From assembly GCA_959019775.1 (NCBI GenBank), contig CAUEPS010000019.1:1-34288 (forward strand): a DNA stretch of 34,288 bases, read 5' to 3'. The position numbers and the translations under genes were made by a program. This document shows positions 24,553 to 33,557 of this stretch, piece by piece. This stretch comes from an uncultured Collinsella sp. (GTDB lineage Bacteria > Actinomycetota > Coriobacteriia > Coriobacteriales > Coriobacteriaceae). Numbering within the stretch: the first letter of the stretch is position 1; each line of letters opens with the position of its first letter. The notes under the pieces were generated by a model. It worked only from the letters and a program-made list of their open reading frames with translations. It did no database searches and was not told where the DNA came from.

Positions 24553-25523
24553 GCCATCGCCCCCACGGCGAGCACGACCGCCGCGCGCGCGGCGCCGAAG
24601 ACGACGAGCGCGCATACGGACGCGGCGAGCATGAGCCTCGTCGCCCGGGCGATGTCGTCCCACTCGATTTCACGGGACGCGTCGCCTATCGTCGGTTTAT
24701 CAACGAGCTTGCCAAAATACACCGCGGGTCCTGCCAGGCGCAGCCCGAGCGCGCCCGCGCACGCCGACTCGGTCTGCGCCGCGTTCGGGCTCGCATGGCG
24801 ACGCCTGTCGCGGCGCCAGATGCGCGCCGCCCCGCGCGCGTCGAGCCCGACGATCGGGCACACGGCGATCATGAGCAGGGCCGATAAGCGCGAGGGAATC
24901 CAGTTCACCGCATCGTCGAGGCGCGCCGAGGCGCAGCCGAAGTCGATGTAGCGCTCGTTTTTGTAGCCCACCATGCTGTCGAGCGTGTTCACCGCCTTGT
25001 ACGCCATACCCAAGGGCGCACCCCCGATCATAAGGTAGAAAAGCGGCGCGATGACGCCGTCGCTCGCGTTCTCCGCCACCGTTTCCACAGCGGCGCGCGC
25101 GACGCCCTGCTCGTCGAGAACAGACGTGTCGCGTCCCACGATGAGCCCGACTGTTTCGCGCGCCGCGACAAGGCCGCCCTTCGAGAACGCGCGGGCCACG
25201 GCCAGGCTCTGGCGGCGCAGCTCGCATGCCGCGAGAATCTGATAGCTCGCCCATGCCTCGGCCACGAAGCGCAAGCCGGAGTGAACCATACCGCAAAGAT
25301 GCAGGATTCCCCAGGTCAAAAGCCCACACGCAAGCGGAAGCGCCACGGCGAGCACAAGCCCTGCGGCGCGCGTGCCCGCGGGCGTTTGCGGGAATACGCG
25401 CCGCAGGCGGCCTTCGGCCCACGTGATCGCGCGCCCCATGGCGACGACGGGATGGGGAAGCCAGCGCGGGTCGCCGAAGACAAGGTCGGCCGCGAACCCG
25501 GCGGCGACGGCAAGAATCGTCAT
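24549..25523 (-). CDS. cbiB: Adenosylcobinamide-phosphate synthase
   Basis: CbiB joins aminopropanol phosphate to adenosyl-cobyric acid in the membrane. The 324-residue protein has several hydrophobic segments, including the N-terminal ILAVAAGFAADLVFGDP and VLAVALPLACGLLTWGILH. The family core is plain: HPVVAMGR, ETVAENASDGVIAPLFY, PLGMAYKAVNTLDSMVGYK and DDAVNWIPSRL. Its start overlaps the previous stop by one base (TGATG). The next gene, cobD, supplies its substrate, so their adjacency makes sense. Confidence 0.96.
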   Translation of the reverse strand: MTILAVAAGFAADLVFGDPRWLPHPVVAMGRAITWAEGRLRRVFPQTPAGTRAAGLVLAVALPLACGLLTWGILHLCGMVHSGLRFVAEAWASYQILAACELRRQSLAVARAFSKGGLVAARETVGLIVGRDTSVLDEQGVARAAVETVAENASDGVIAPLFYLMIGGAPLGMAYKAVNTLDSMVGYKNERYIDFGCASARLDDAVNWIPSRLSALLMIAVCPIVGLDARGAARIWRRDRRRHASPNAAQTESACAGALGLRLAGPAVYFGKLVDKPTIGDASREIEWDDIARATRLMLAASVCALVVFGAARAAVVLAVGAMA

Positions 25524-26524
25524 CACTGGGCATCGCCCCCCGAAGCGGGGCGAACGTCGCGAAGGCAGCGTCCATCCCAGGTGGCGGCCCATGCGCCGCC
25601 TGGCTCGGTATGCACGTCGAAGTATCCCATTTTTGGGACAGCTAGCTCGGAGAGCAGCGCTTTCACGGTACCCGCGTGAACGACGAAGACGGCGCGCCCA
25701 CTCCCCTGAGCGCGCTCCGATTCGCACGCCTCCCGAAACGCCGCGACGACACGGCGGGTGAAATCGCTCTTGCCCTCGCCATGCGGGCAGCGCGTCTCGC
25801 ACCAGGAGTCTACCCAGGCGCGGTAGCGCGCATCCTCTTTAAGCTCGGCGGCGTTTCGCCCCTCGAAGTCGCCGAAATCCATCTCGCGCAGACCGGGGCA
25901 CGCCATAAGCTCCGCGTTCGGGAAGAGGATGCGCGCCGTCTGGTCGGTGCGGGCCATGCCGCTCGTGATAACACGGAACACGTCACCATCGCACGCGAGA
26001 TCGCGCAAAGCGCGCTCGCCCGCGCTCGACAGGGGCTCGTCGGTGCCCGCCCCGCTGTAGCGATGGTCTTCCGTGCCCGCCGTGGCACCATGGCGCACGA
26101 AGACGACCTCCAAAGGCGCGCCCGCGCCCTGCGTACCTCGAGGCGCATCGGCAAGGTTTCCTTTGATGACCTGGGGAATCCCGCACGTCATGCGCACGAC
26201 GACGTCGGCGCGCGCAGCGAGCGCGCATCCCAGGCGCCCCGCGCGCTCGCGCCATTGGGCGTCTTCCGCACGCATGGGGACGACCCCCGAGCCGACCAAG
26301 GGCAGAATCACTGCGTCGAAGCCGATCAGCCGCTCGAGCGCCCGGTCAGCGTCGAGTGCGCGTACGAGTTCCTCAGCACGGTACGCGACACGGCCGGCAA
26401 AAGCCGCGGGCACGCCGCCCTCCGCAAGCTGCGCCGCGTCGATGAAATCGTCCGCCGCGAACCCGAGCTTTTCGCGCACGAAGGTCCTCTTCCCCGAATG
26501 CGCGCCACCTACCACGAGAATCAT
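25523..26524 (-). CDS. CobU-like domain fused to CobC-like alpha-ribazole phosphatase (histidine phosphatase)
   Basis: The 333-residue protein has two domains. Residues 1 to about 125 resemble a shortened CobU nucleotide-binding domain: P-loop GGAHSGKR (6-13) and CGIPQVIKGN (114-123), which mirrors CGIPVWMKG of the intact cobU two genes upstream. From about 138 a histidine phosphatase domain begins: VFVRHGATAG (His145 phosphate acceptor), REMDFGDFEG and a second catalytic His in VFVVHAGT. CobC-type enzymes dephosphorylate alpha-ribazole 5'-phosphate or adenosylcobalamin phosphate. ATG 26524 overlaps the cobS stop (ATGA). Whether the first domain is an active kinase is unclear because it is shorter than true CobU. 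Confidence 0.85.
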   Translation of the reverse strand: MILVVGGAHSGKRTFVREKLGFAADDFIDAAQLAEGGVPAAFAGRVAYRAEELVRALDADRALERLIGFDAVILPLVGSGVVPMRAEDAQWRERAGRLGCALAARADVVVRMTCGIPQVIKGNLADAPRGTQGAGAPLEVVFVRHGATAGTEDHRYSGAGTDEPLSSAGERALRDLACDGDVFRVITSGMARTDQTARILFPNAELMACPGLREMDFGDFEGRNAAELKEDARYRAWVDSWCETRCPHGEGKSDFTRRVVAAFREACESERAQGSGRAVFVVHAGTVKALLSELAVPKMGYFDVHTEPGGAWAATWDGRCLRDVRPASGGDAQ

Positions 26525-27288
26525 AGGAGCATGCCCCCCGCCACCAGCATGGCAAGCATCGCGAGCTCGGCCCATTGCAGAAACCATCCGGCCAAATCAC
26601 CCGTCACCCCGCCGAAGCGGGACAGGGCAACATGGCGGTACCACGCGAGCGCCAAAAGCCCCGCCACCGCCATAAGGGCGCCGACGGCCTGAGCGCACGC
26701 GACCATCCCTGCAGCCGAAGCCGCAGCGAAAGCGCAAAGCGGCACGACGATCGCCGCGCGCTTCTTCGCAGGCGAGAGCCCCGCGGCCATGCCGTCCGCC
26801 CGCGCGGCAGGCCAGCATTCTACGGCGAGCCCCGAAAGCGCGCGGGAGAACACGAGCGAGCACAGAAGCGCGAGGAACGCCCCCGCCGTAAGCGGCAGCG
26901 CGGTGAACAGGGAAAACTGCAGAATAAGGTATACAACAACACCGATGACCCCGAAGGCGCCCGCCCGCGGGTCGTGCATGATCTCGAGCTTTCGCTCGCG
27001 CGGGGCCCAACTTGCAAGCGCATCGGAGGTGTCGCAGAGCCCGTCTAGGTGGATGCCTCCCGTCACCGCCACAGGCAACGCCACGAGCACGGCCGCGACG
27101 ATGGTCGCGGGCACGCCGAGCAGGTTCGCCACGTGCCCCCACGCCGTCATGAGGAAACCTTCCGCAACGCCCACCAGGGGAAACGCGGCAAGCGCATGGG
27201 TTGATCCGAAATCGGTCCAGGCCGATTTCGGGACAGGGATGCGCGAGAACGTTCCGAACGCCGCGCAGATTGCCTCTGCTATCTTCAC
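26521..27288 (-). CDS. cobS: Adenosylcobinamide-GDP ribazoletransferase (cobalamin synthase)
   Basis: This 255-residue membrane enzyme attaches alpha-ribazole (phosphate) to adenosyl-GDP-cobinamide, closing the nucleotide loop. FSRIPVP near the N-terminus and GGIHLDGLCDTSDAL with MHDPRAGAFGVIGV are the family marks; the Asp-rich loop binds Mg. Several hydrophobic helices fill the C-terminal half. The start is taken as GTG 27288, overlapping the cobU stop (GTGA), with AAGGA 8 nt upstream; it gives the standard short N-terminus MKIAEAICAAFGTFSRIPVP. ATG 27315 would overlap cobU by 31 bp and is less likely. Confidence 0.94.
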   Translation of the reverse strand: MKIAEAICAAFGTFSRIPVPKSAWTDFGSTHALAAFPLVGVAEGFLMTAWGHVANLLGVPATIVAAVLVALPVAVTGGIHLDGLCDTSDALASWAPRERKLEIMHDPRAGAFGVIGVVVYLILQFSLFTALPLTAGAFLALLCSLVFSRALSGLAVECWPAARADGMAAGLSPAKKRAAIVVPLCAFAAASAAGMVACAQAVGALMAVAGLLALAWYRHVALSRFGGVTGDLAGWFLQWAELAMLAMLVAGGMLL

Positions 27289-27833
27289 CTTGTAGGTCCT
27301 TCGCCTTTCATCCATACGGGAATCCCGCATACCACTTCGACTGCGCGGTCGGCCAGCGCCGCCACGCCCGCGTTCACGCGCGCGAGCGCGCGCCTCCATG
27401 CCTCGGTCCCCTCATCGTAGCGCATCCCATCGGCGAACACGTCGACGGTGACCACCACCGTATACGCAGCGGCCTGAGCGAGACGTTCGATGCCTCCGAG
27501 CACCTCGCGCGCCGCAGCGTCGGGGTCTCGTGGGGACAAGCCGCCTTCCGCGAAGAGCTCGTTCGCAACCAGGTTGCCCACGTCCTCCAAAAGAAGCGTG
27601 CAGCCGCGCGGAAGCCCGGGCGCTGCGGCGCCCACGTCACGCGTGCGCTCGAGGGTGGAAAACCCCTTGCCCTCGCGCAGCGCCCGATGGCGCGCGATGC
27701 GGCGGGCGCCCTCCTCCCCGAAGGGCTCCATCGTTGCCAGGTACACGCGAGGGCCGTCGTGCCCGAGGCACAGGGACTCGGCGTAGGCGCTCTTGCCGCT
27801 CGCGGCGGCGCCGATGACGAGCGTCCCCGTCAT
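27285..27833 (-). CDS. cobU: Adenosylcobinamide kinase / adenosylcobinamide-phosphate guanylyltransferase
   Basis: CobU phosphorylates adenosylcobinamide and then adds GMP. The 182-residue length is typical. The P-loop is GAAASGKS at 8-15, followed by YLATMEPFGEE and ARHRALREG (with the His that accepts GMP), LLLEDVGNLVANELF and the C-terminal CGIPVWMKG. The start ATG 27833 overlaps the cobT stop (ATGA). A second, shortened CobU-like domain exists in the phosphatase fusion downstream. Confidence 0.94.
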   Translation of the reverse strand: MTGTLVIGAAASGKSAYAESLCLGHDGPRVYLATMEPFGEEGARRIARHRALREGKGFSTLERTRDVGAAAPGLPRGCTLLLEDVGNLVANELFAEGGLSPRDPDAAAREVLGGIERLAQAAAYTVVVTVDVFADGMRYDEGTEAWRRALARVNAGVAALADRAVEVVCGIPVWMKGEGPTR

Positions 27834-28972
27834 TTCCCGGCCTCGAAATGTTCGTAAGCAGCCATGCCAGTCGCCGTGAACGTCTTACCATCCCGGTACA
27901 CGCGCAGCGCCGAATCCAGAAGGGGCAGATACGCCATGGCGCCCGCGCCCTCACCCAAGTGCATGCCTGCGTCGAGGGGTGCCTTTATGCCGAGCTCGCG
28001 AAGGAGCTCCTGGCTTGCGGGTTCGCTTGATGCGTGGGTGCCCACGAGGTAGCCCAAGGCGTTGGGGCACAGGCGCGCCGCGCACAGGGCCGCCGTGCAG
28101 GATATGACCCCGTCGAGGAGCGCCGGCGCCTTCGAGGCCGCGGCCCCCAGGTAGAAGCCGCACATCGCCGCGATGTCGAAGCCGCCCACCTTCGAGAGCA
28201 CGTCGATCGGGTCGGCGGGATCGGGCGAGTTCGCGTCGATAGCACGCTCGACCACGTCGCGCTTGCGCGCGAGTGAGGCGTCCGAGAGCCCCGCGCCGCG
28301 CCCGACGAGGCTCCGCGCGTCCGCCCGGATGAGCACTGCGGCCACCGCCGCCGAGGTGGTCGTGTTGCCGATGCCCATCTCGCCCGCGGCGAGAAGGCAC
28401 ACGCCGGCGCGGGCAAGCCCGCACGCGACGGCGATTCCGACCTCGATCGCGCGCACGGCCCCATCGCGAGACATAGCGGGGCCGTGCGCGATGTTGCCGC
28501 TCCCCCGCCGCACGTTCGCGCGCACCATGCGCGCGTCTTCTATACCCCGGGCCATACCCACGTCGATGGGCACGACCTCGGCACCCGCGAACGCCGCCAT
28601 GCGGCAGGCGCTCGTGGCCCCCTCGCACATGTTGCGCGCGACGGCTCGCGTCACGTCTTGCCCGCTTTGCGACACGCCTTCGGCAACGACCCCGTTGTCA
28701 GAGAAGAATACCGCGAGCGCACGGGGGAACTCGGCCACCTCGGCGCTCCCCTGAGCTGCGGCGATACACGCGACGGCGTCTTCAAAGTCGCCCAATCCCC
28801 CCAAGGGGTGCGCGATGGAGTCCCACGCGGCGTACGCGGCGGCGCGGGCGCACTCGTCTGCGGGCGCGATCCGGGAGAGCGCGGCTTCGAGCACGGCGCC
28901 CGGCGCCGACGAAAACGCGCGCTCGACTTCCTCGCGGATACAGGCAAGCGCGGTTTCGGTTGCTTCAGCCAT
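27830..28972 (-). CDS. cobT: Nicotinate-nucleotide--dimethylbenzimidazole phosphoribosyltransferase
   Basis: CobT activates the lower-ligand base as alpha-ribazole 5'-phosphate. The 380-residue protein shows FFSDNGVVAEGVSQSG, GEMGIGNTTTSAA and the C-terminal catalytic Glu in GMHLGEGAGAM (about 341). It is somewhat longer than the usual 350. GAGAGGAG lies 5 nt before ATG 28972; the longer open frame runs into cbiA and is ignored. No genes for lower-ligand base synthesis (bza or bluB) are seen in the window, so the base may be imported or made elsewhere. Confidence 0.95.
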   Translation of the reverse strand: MAEATETALACIREEVERAFSSAPGAVLEAALSRIAPADECARAAAYAAWDSIAHPLGGLGDFEDAVACIAAAQGSAEVAEFPRALAVFFSDNGVVAEGVSQSGQDVTRAVARNMCEGATSACRMAAFAGAEVVPIDVGMARGIEDARMVRANVRRGSGNIAHGPAMSRDGAVRAIEVGIAVACGLARAGVCLLAAGEMGIGNTTTSAAVAAVLIRADARSLVGRGAGLSDASLARKRDVVERAIDANSPDPADPIDVLSKVGGFDIAAMCGFYLGAAASKAPALLDGVISCTAALCAARLCPNALGYLVGTHASSEPASQELLRELGIKAPLDAGMHLGEGAGAMAYLPLLDSALRVYRDGKTFTATGMAAYEHFEAGK

Positions 28973-30347
28973 GCCGTCTCCTCTCTGCGAACGACGCTGC
29001 GGCAGACGCGAACGCGCGCGCAACGTCGGGGTTAGCAGGATAGTACACATGCGGGAAGCCCGCCACCAGGGACGGGGTGGTCGTCATGCACGGCCAGCCC
29101 TTGTCGCGCCGGGGCTTCTGCGCCCAGAAGTCGCCGCCCGGGCAGGTGGACTGCCAGTAGTGGAACTCGTGCGCGCGGATGCGTGTGCCGCGCGGCCCGT
29201 AGAGCCCGTCGCGTTGGGAAGTAAGCTCCACGTACCCGAAATGGGACAGCCTTCCCCCATTCTCGCTTGCGCCCTCAAGGGCGCCCGCAACAGGCCAGCG
29301 CCGCCCCTCGCTATCGGCGATTTCGCGCTGCAGGTACAAAAACCCACCGCATTCGGCGACCGTCGGCATGCCGGATTTCACCGCGCGCCGCACCGCCTCG
29401 CGCATCGGCGCATTCTCGGAGAGCTTCCGCGCATGGAGCTCCGGGTAGCCGCCCCCCAGATAGAGGGCGCTTGTCCCCCGGGGCAACTCGCTATCACACA
29501 GGGGGCTGAAAAAGGCCGGCTCGCAACCCAGGTCCTCGAGTGCGCGCAGGTTCTCCTCGTAGTAGAACGAGAACGCCTCGTCACGCGCGACAGCGACGAT
29601 GGGCCGCGCTCCCGCGATCGGCTCCAACCGGTAAGGTTCCTCGCGGATATCGGGTGCCGTCGCCGCTATTTCGAGCAAGCGGTCGACGTCGACGCTCTTT
29701 TCCACCAGCTCGGCCATCTTGTCGATGCGCGCGGAGAGCTGCTCGACCTCGTCGGCGGTCACAAGCCCCAGATGCCGGCTTTCGAGCGAGAACGCCTCGT
29801 CGGCGGGGATATTCCCTAAAACCGCGACGCCCGTGTGCTTCTCAATCGCAGGGGCCGCGTAGGCGCAGGCAGCGGCGCTCGTCTTGTTCAGCACGACGCC
29901 GCGCACGTTCGCACAAGGCAGGAACTCGGCGATGCCGCGGATTACGGCGGCGAGCGATAAAGACGCCCCGCGCCCGTTCACCACTAAAACGACCGGCGTT
30001 TCCGTGTCGCGCGCAACCTGGTAGCTGCTCGCGTCGGCCACGCCGGGCGCCATGCCGTCGTAGAAGCCCATAACCCCCTCGAGCACCGCGACATCCGCGC
30101 CCGCGGCGCCGCGTGCGAGCAGGGCGCGCAGCGTCGGGGCGTCGGTGAAGAAGCCGTCTAAGTTGCCCGAGCGCGCACCCACGACGCGGCGATGAAAGAG
30201 CGGGTCAATGTAATCGGGGCCGCATTTGAAGGCCGCGCATGCAAGGCCGCGACGCGCGAGCGCGCGCAGGAGCGCACACGTTACGACCGTCTTGCCGCTT
30301 CCGCTCGAGGGCGCAGCGACCATGAAGCGCGGGATGGACGTGCTCAC
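28965..30347 (-). CDS. cbiA: Cobyrinate a,c-diamide synthase
   Basis: This 460-residue ATP- and glutamine-dependent enzyme amidates the a and c side chains. The N-terminal P-loop is APSSGSGKT; FKCGPDYIDP and EGVMGFYDG follow. The C-terminal glutaminase domain has the nucleophile in AECGGFLYL and the conserved ALYLGGGYPELHA block, and ends with AHEFHYW and FPHVYYPANP. The start GTG 30347 overlaps the cbiET stop (GTGA); GGAAGG lies 9 nt upstream, and the start gives MSTSIPRFMVAAPSSGSGKT. ATG 30323 is a less likely alternative. Confidence 0.95.
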   Translation of the reverse strand: MSTSIPRFMVAAPSSGSGKTVVTCALLRALARRGLACAAFKCGPDYIDPLFHRRVVGARSGNLDGFFTDAPTLRALLARGAAGADVAVLEGVMGFYDGMAPGVADASSYQVARDTETPVVLVVNGRGASLSLAAVIRGIAEFLPCANVRGVVLNKTSAAACAYAAPAIEKHTGVAVLGNIPADEAFSLESRHLGLVTADEVEQLSARIDKMAELVEKSVDVDRLLEIAATAPDIREEPYRLEPIAGARPIVAVARDEAFSFYYEENLRALEDLGCEPAFFSPLCDSELPRGTSALYLGGGYPELHARKLSENAPMREAVRRAVKSGMPTVAECGGFLYLQREIADSEGRRWPVAGALEGASENGGRLSHFGYVELTSQRDGLYGPRGTRIRAHEFHYWQSTCPGGDFWAQKPRRDKGWPCMTTTPSLVAGFPHVYYPANPDVARAFASAAASFAERRRHG

Positions 30348-31693
30348 CGGGCGCCGCCTTCCCCACCTGCACCACGCGCGCTGACGAGGAACACGGGGTT
30401 TTGCGCCTTCAGAAGATGGTGCAAACCTACAGCCTCGGCACGGGCGGCCGACACCTGGCACGCCTCGAACCCCTTAAAGCGCGAACCCGAGAGGAGCGCG
30501 CACGCCTCGGTGAGCGTCTCAACGGTGACGCATGGCACGCACAGGCGAACCTGCGAGTTCTTCTCGAGTGCCGCCTCCACGATGGAGGGAAGCTCGCCCG
30601 CGCTCCCGCCGACGAACACGGCATCGGGGACGGGCAGTTTCGCGAGCGCTTCGGGTGCGACACCGGGGACCGCATGCACGTTACCGCACCCGAATGCATC
30701 CGCGTTCTCTCGGATGAGCCGCACGCCGGCCGCGTTACGCTCGACCGCCCATACCGACCCCGCTCGCGCCACGAGCGCCGCCTCGATCGACACGCTCCCC
30801 GTGCCGGCGCCGACGTCCCACACGGTGTCGGTTGCGGTAAGGCGCAGCTTCGCGAGCGCGACGGCGCGCACCTCCTGCTTGGTCATGGGAACGTCGCCGC
30901 GGATGAAGAGCTCGTCGGGAATGCCCGAGGAAGCGTACGGCCAGCGGGAGCTCGCGGCGCGGGATGCGCCCGCAAAGTCCGCCGCGGAAGAAGCCGCCGC
31001 GGGCGCAGACGCGCCGGCCGGCGCCTCGGAAGCTGCGCTAGAGCCCGCAGACGACCCGGCGCCGCCTGTGGGCTCGATAAGCATCACGTTCAAGTCGTCG
31101 AACGTCTGACCTGCGATTTCACTTGCGGTCGCGCAGGTGATGCGCTCGTCGGGGTACGACAGGCGCTCGGCCACCGTCACGCGCGCGTCCCCGAAGCCCG
31201 CCTGCACAAGCTCGGCCGAAAGCCGCGAGGGGTCTTCCCCGCCCGACGTGGCGAGGAAGAGCTCACCTGCGCGCTCGGCCTCGGCTACGATGTCGCACGC
31301 CACGCCGTGAGCGCTCGCGAAGCGCCAATCCTGCCATGGACGCGCGAGGCGCGCGGCGAGATACGACGCTGAGCTTATGCCGGGAATGACGCGCACGTCC
31401 ACCCGCGCGTCGCCGGAGAGCGCCTCCACCAGGCGGCGCGCGCCGCTGAACAGCCCCACATCGCCCGTCATCACGACCACGGCGCGCTGCCACGACGCCG
31501 CATCGGTGAGCGCGGCGACGATGTCAGCCGTCTTCACGAGCTCGCATCTCACCACGTCGGGCGGCACGTCGATGCCGACAAGCGCGCGATGAGCGCCGAT
31601 GACCACGTCGGCGATGCCGATCGCGTCGAGCGCCGCGCGCGAGAGCAAGTCGGGGTTTCCGGGCCCCGCCCCGATGATCGTTACCTTTCGCAT
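30344..31693 (-). CDS. cbiET: CbiE-CbiT fusion: cobalt-precorrin-7 C5- and cobalt-precorrin-6B C15-methyltransferase (decarboxylating)
   Basis: This 449-residue protein joins two methyltransferases, as CobL does in aerobic makers. Residues 1 to about 207 are the tetrapyrrole-methylase CbiE domain (IIGAGPGNPDLLS, VVVMTGDVGLFSGA, VIPGISSASYLAARL). From about 255 comes the Rossmann-type CbiT domain, with its SAM loop DVGAGTGSVSIE at 293-304 and VFVGGSAGELP further on. Between them is an unusual Ala/Ser/Gly-rich linker of about 40 residues (209-249). ATG 31693 lies inside the 3' end of cobJ (13-base overlap) with GGGAG 5 nt upstream. Confidence 0.93.
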   Translation of the reverse strand: MRKVTIIGAGPGNPDLLSRAALDAIGIADVVIGAHRALVGIDVPPDVVRCELVKTADIVAALTDAASWQRAVVVMTGDVGLFSGARRLVEALSGDARVDVRVIPGISSASYLAARLARPWQDWRFASAHGVACDIVAEAERAGELFLATSGGEDPSRLSAELVQAGFGDARVTVAERLSYPDERITCATASEIAGQTFDDLNVMLIEPTGGAGSSAGSSAASEAPAGASAPAAASSAADFAGASRAASSRWPYASSGIPDELFIRGDVPMTKQEVRAVALAKLRLTATDTVWDVGAGTGSVSIEAALVARAGSVWAVERNAAGVRLIRENADAFGCGNVHAVPGVAPEALAKLPVPDAVFVGGSAGELPSIVEAALEKNSQVRLCVPCVTVETLTEACALLSGSRFKGFEACQVSAARAEAVGLHHLLKAQNPVFLVSARGAGGEGGAR

Positions 31694-32424
31694 GGAATCT
31701 CCCGATACCCGCGCGGCGTGACCATACGGCCGCCTACGCGCTTCGTGTCCGCGTTGCCGACGAACACAGTGGTGAACATGTCGGCGTCGAACTCCCCCAG
31801 CTCGGAGAGCCTGCACATGCCCGACTGCTGCCCCTCGCGCCCGATGTTGCGTACCCAGCCGCAGAGCGTGTCGGGGGCCTTCCATTCGAGCATAATCTTT
31901 GCCGCGCGCGAGAGCCTGTCGGAGCGCTTTCTGCTGCGCGGGTTGTACAAACAGATGCAGAAGTCGGCGCTCGCCACGGCGGCGAGCCTGCGCTCGATGA
32001 CCTCCCACGGCGTGAGAAGGTCGGAGAGCGACACGACCGCGAAGTCGTGGGCAAGCGGGGCGCCGAGCACCGCCGACCCGCTCTGAGCCGCGGTGGCCCC
32101 GGCGATAACTTCCACGTCTACATCGGGGTAGTCCTCCGCAAGCTCCAGCACGGGGCTCGCCATGCCGTACACGCCCGCGTCACCGCTGCACACGAGCGCC
32201 ACGGCTTCTCCGCTCTGCGCGCGCGAAAGCGCCAGGCGGCATCGTTCGACCTCGTGCATCATCGGCGTCGCGAAATGCGCCGCGTCAGGCACAGCGGCGA
32301 GCGCGAGCTCCACGTATTTCGTGTACCCCACAACGATGTCGGCCGCCTCGAGCGCGCGCCGGGCCGCAATCGTCATACCGTCGGGGCCGCCCGGGCCGAT
32401 CCCCACCACGAAGAGCTTTCCCAT
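31681..32424 (-). CDS. cobJ: Cobalt-precorrin-3 C17-methyltransferase
   Basis: CobJ/CbiH methylates C17 and drives ring contraction. The 247-residue tetrapyrrole methylase has GKLFVVGIGPGGPDGMT at the start, VVGYTKYVEL, LVCSGDAGVYGMA, VIAGATAAQSGSAVLGAPL, and DFCICLYNPRSRKR near 155-170. The frame opens at GTG 32427, but AAGGAG is 5 nt before ATG 32424, which overlaps the cbiG stop by one base. It is a stand-alone enzyme, not the longer CbiH60-type fusion. Confidence 0.95.
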   Translation of the reverse strand: MGKLFVVGIGPGGPDGMTIAARRALEAADIVVGYTKYVELALAAVPDAAHFATPMMHEVERCRLALSRAQSGEAVALVCSGDAGVYGMASPVLELAEDYPDVDVEVIAGATAAQSGSAVLGAPLAHDFAVVSLSDLLTPWEVIERRLAAVASADFCICLYNPRSRKRSDRLSRAAKIMLEWKAPDTLCGWVRNIGREGQQSGMCRLSELGEFDADMFTTVFVGNADTKRVGGRMVTPRGYREIPCER

Positions 32425-33557
32425 CACCGCTCCTTAAACGAAAGTTCGATAGTTACCTTGGAAAACGCGACGGTCACGCCGCCGTGAGCGAGCTTCGGGA
32501 AGATAAGTTTGCCCCCGCCCGCGAGCGCCGCGCGCTCGCACACGTTGTCGACCCCCACCGTCGCGCGCACGAAATCAGATGGCGAAACGCTGCCTTCGAC
32601 CTGCGACAACTCATCTGCGGAATACGTCGCAAGCGGGATATTCCGCGCGCGGCAGAAGGCGAGCAGACCCTCCTCGTGCGCCTTCACGTCGATCGTCGCC
32701 GCCTCGCGCACGGCCGAAGGCGAGATACCCGCCTGCCCGCACGCGAGAAGAAACGCCTCCTCGATCGCTTCGGCGCACGCACCGCGACGGCACCCTATGC
32801 CCGCAACGATGCAGGGAACGACAAGGCGAAGCGGCTCGGGCGCAGGCGCCTGTGCCCGCACGCACGCCGGCTTCCCCGTCTCACCGGCGGGCACGACCTT
32901 GCCCGTTGTCTCCGCCGCGCGAACGGACGCACCTGCATTCGCGCCAGCAAACGGCGACACGACGATATCGGCCCGAGCGCGGTTGGACGCAATGTCAACC
33001 CCCTCAGGCGGCTGTCCCGAAATCGGCATGTCGGAATAGAGCGCCACGCGCCCGCCCGAAAGCAGCCGCGCCGACACTCGCTTGATGGCCTCGGGATTCG
33101 AAACGGCGAGCCCCACACAGCGCGCCCACGTATCCACCGCCCACACGCCGCGGACGTCGGTCGCCGTGGTGATGACGGGGATGGCGCCTACCGCGCGTGC
33201 CACAGTTTGCGCAAGCTCGTTCGCACCGCCCAAATGCCCCGACAAAAGCGGGACGGCAAAGCGCCCCGCCTCGTCGATCGCCACAACCGCGGGATCGGTT
33301 GCCTTCGAGGCGACATGCGGCGCGATCGCCCGCACGGCGATGCCCGCCGCGCCCACGAACAGAAGCGCGTCCGACGCTTCCCACGCGAGCGCCGTCCATG
33401 CGCGCAGGTCGGCCTTCCCCTCGCCGAACCCGCGCGAAACGGAAACGTCCCAGCCAGGGTCATCTTCACCTATCTGCGTGCAATCGGAAAGCGCGCGTGC
33501 GGTGCGCTCCGCAAACGCATACCCCCTCTCAGTGAACGCTATGCAGGAAACCCTCAT
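32424..33557 (-). CDS. cbiG: Cobalt-precorrin-5A hydrolase
   Basis: CbiG opens the delta-lactone of cobalt-precorrin-5A and releases acetaldehyde, a step unique to the anaerobic pathway. The 377-residue protein has the N-terminal and central blocks LLFVGAAGIAVRAIAPH, PLLSGHLGGANELA and PVITTATDVRGVWAVD, and a C-terminal domain starting VAGIGCRRGA and ending with SVSPSDFVRATVGVDNVCE. Between the two lies an Ala/Gly-rich, poorly conserved stretch of about 50 residues (about 200-250). ATG 33557 directly follows the cbiL stop. Its presence is the strongest sign that this is the early-cobalt route. Confidence 0.95.
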   Translation of the reverse strand: MRVSCIAFTERGYAFAERTARALSDCTQIGEDDPGWDVSVSRGFGEGKADLRAWTALAWEASDALLFVGAAGIAVRAIAPHVASKATDPAVVAIDEAGRFAVPLLSGHLGGANELAQTVARAVGAIPVITTATDVRGVWAVDTWARCVGLAVSNPEAIKRVSARLLSGGRVALYSDMPISGQPPEGVDIASNRARADIVVSPFAGANAGASVRAAETTGKVVPAGETGKPACVRAQAPAPEPLRLVVPCIVAGIGCRRGACAEAIEEAFLLACGQAGISPSAVREAATIDVKAHEEGLLAFCRARNIPLATYSADELSQVEGSVSPSDFVRATVGVDNVCERAALAGGGKLIFPKLAHGGVTVAFSKVTIELSFKER

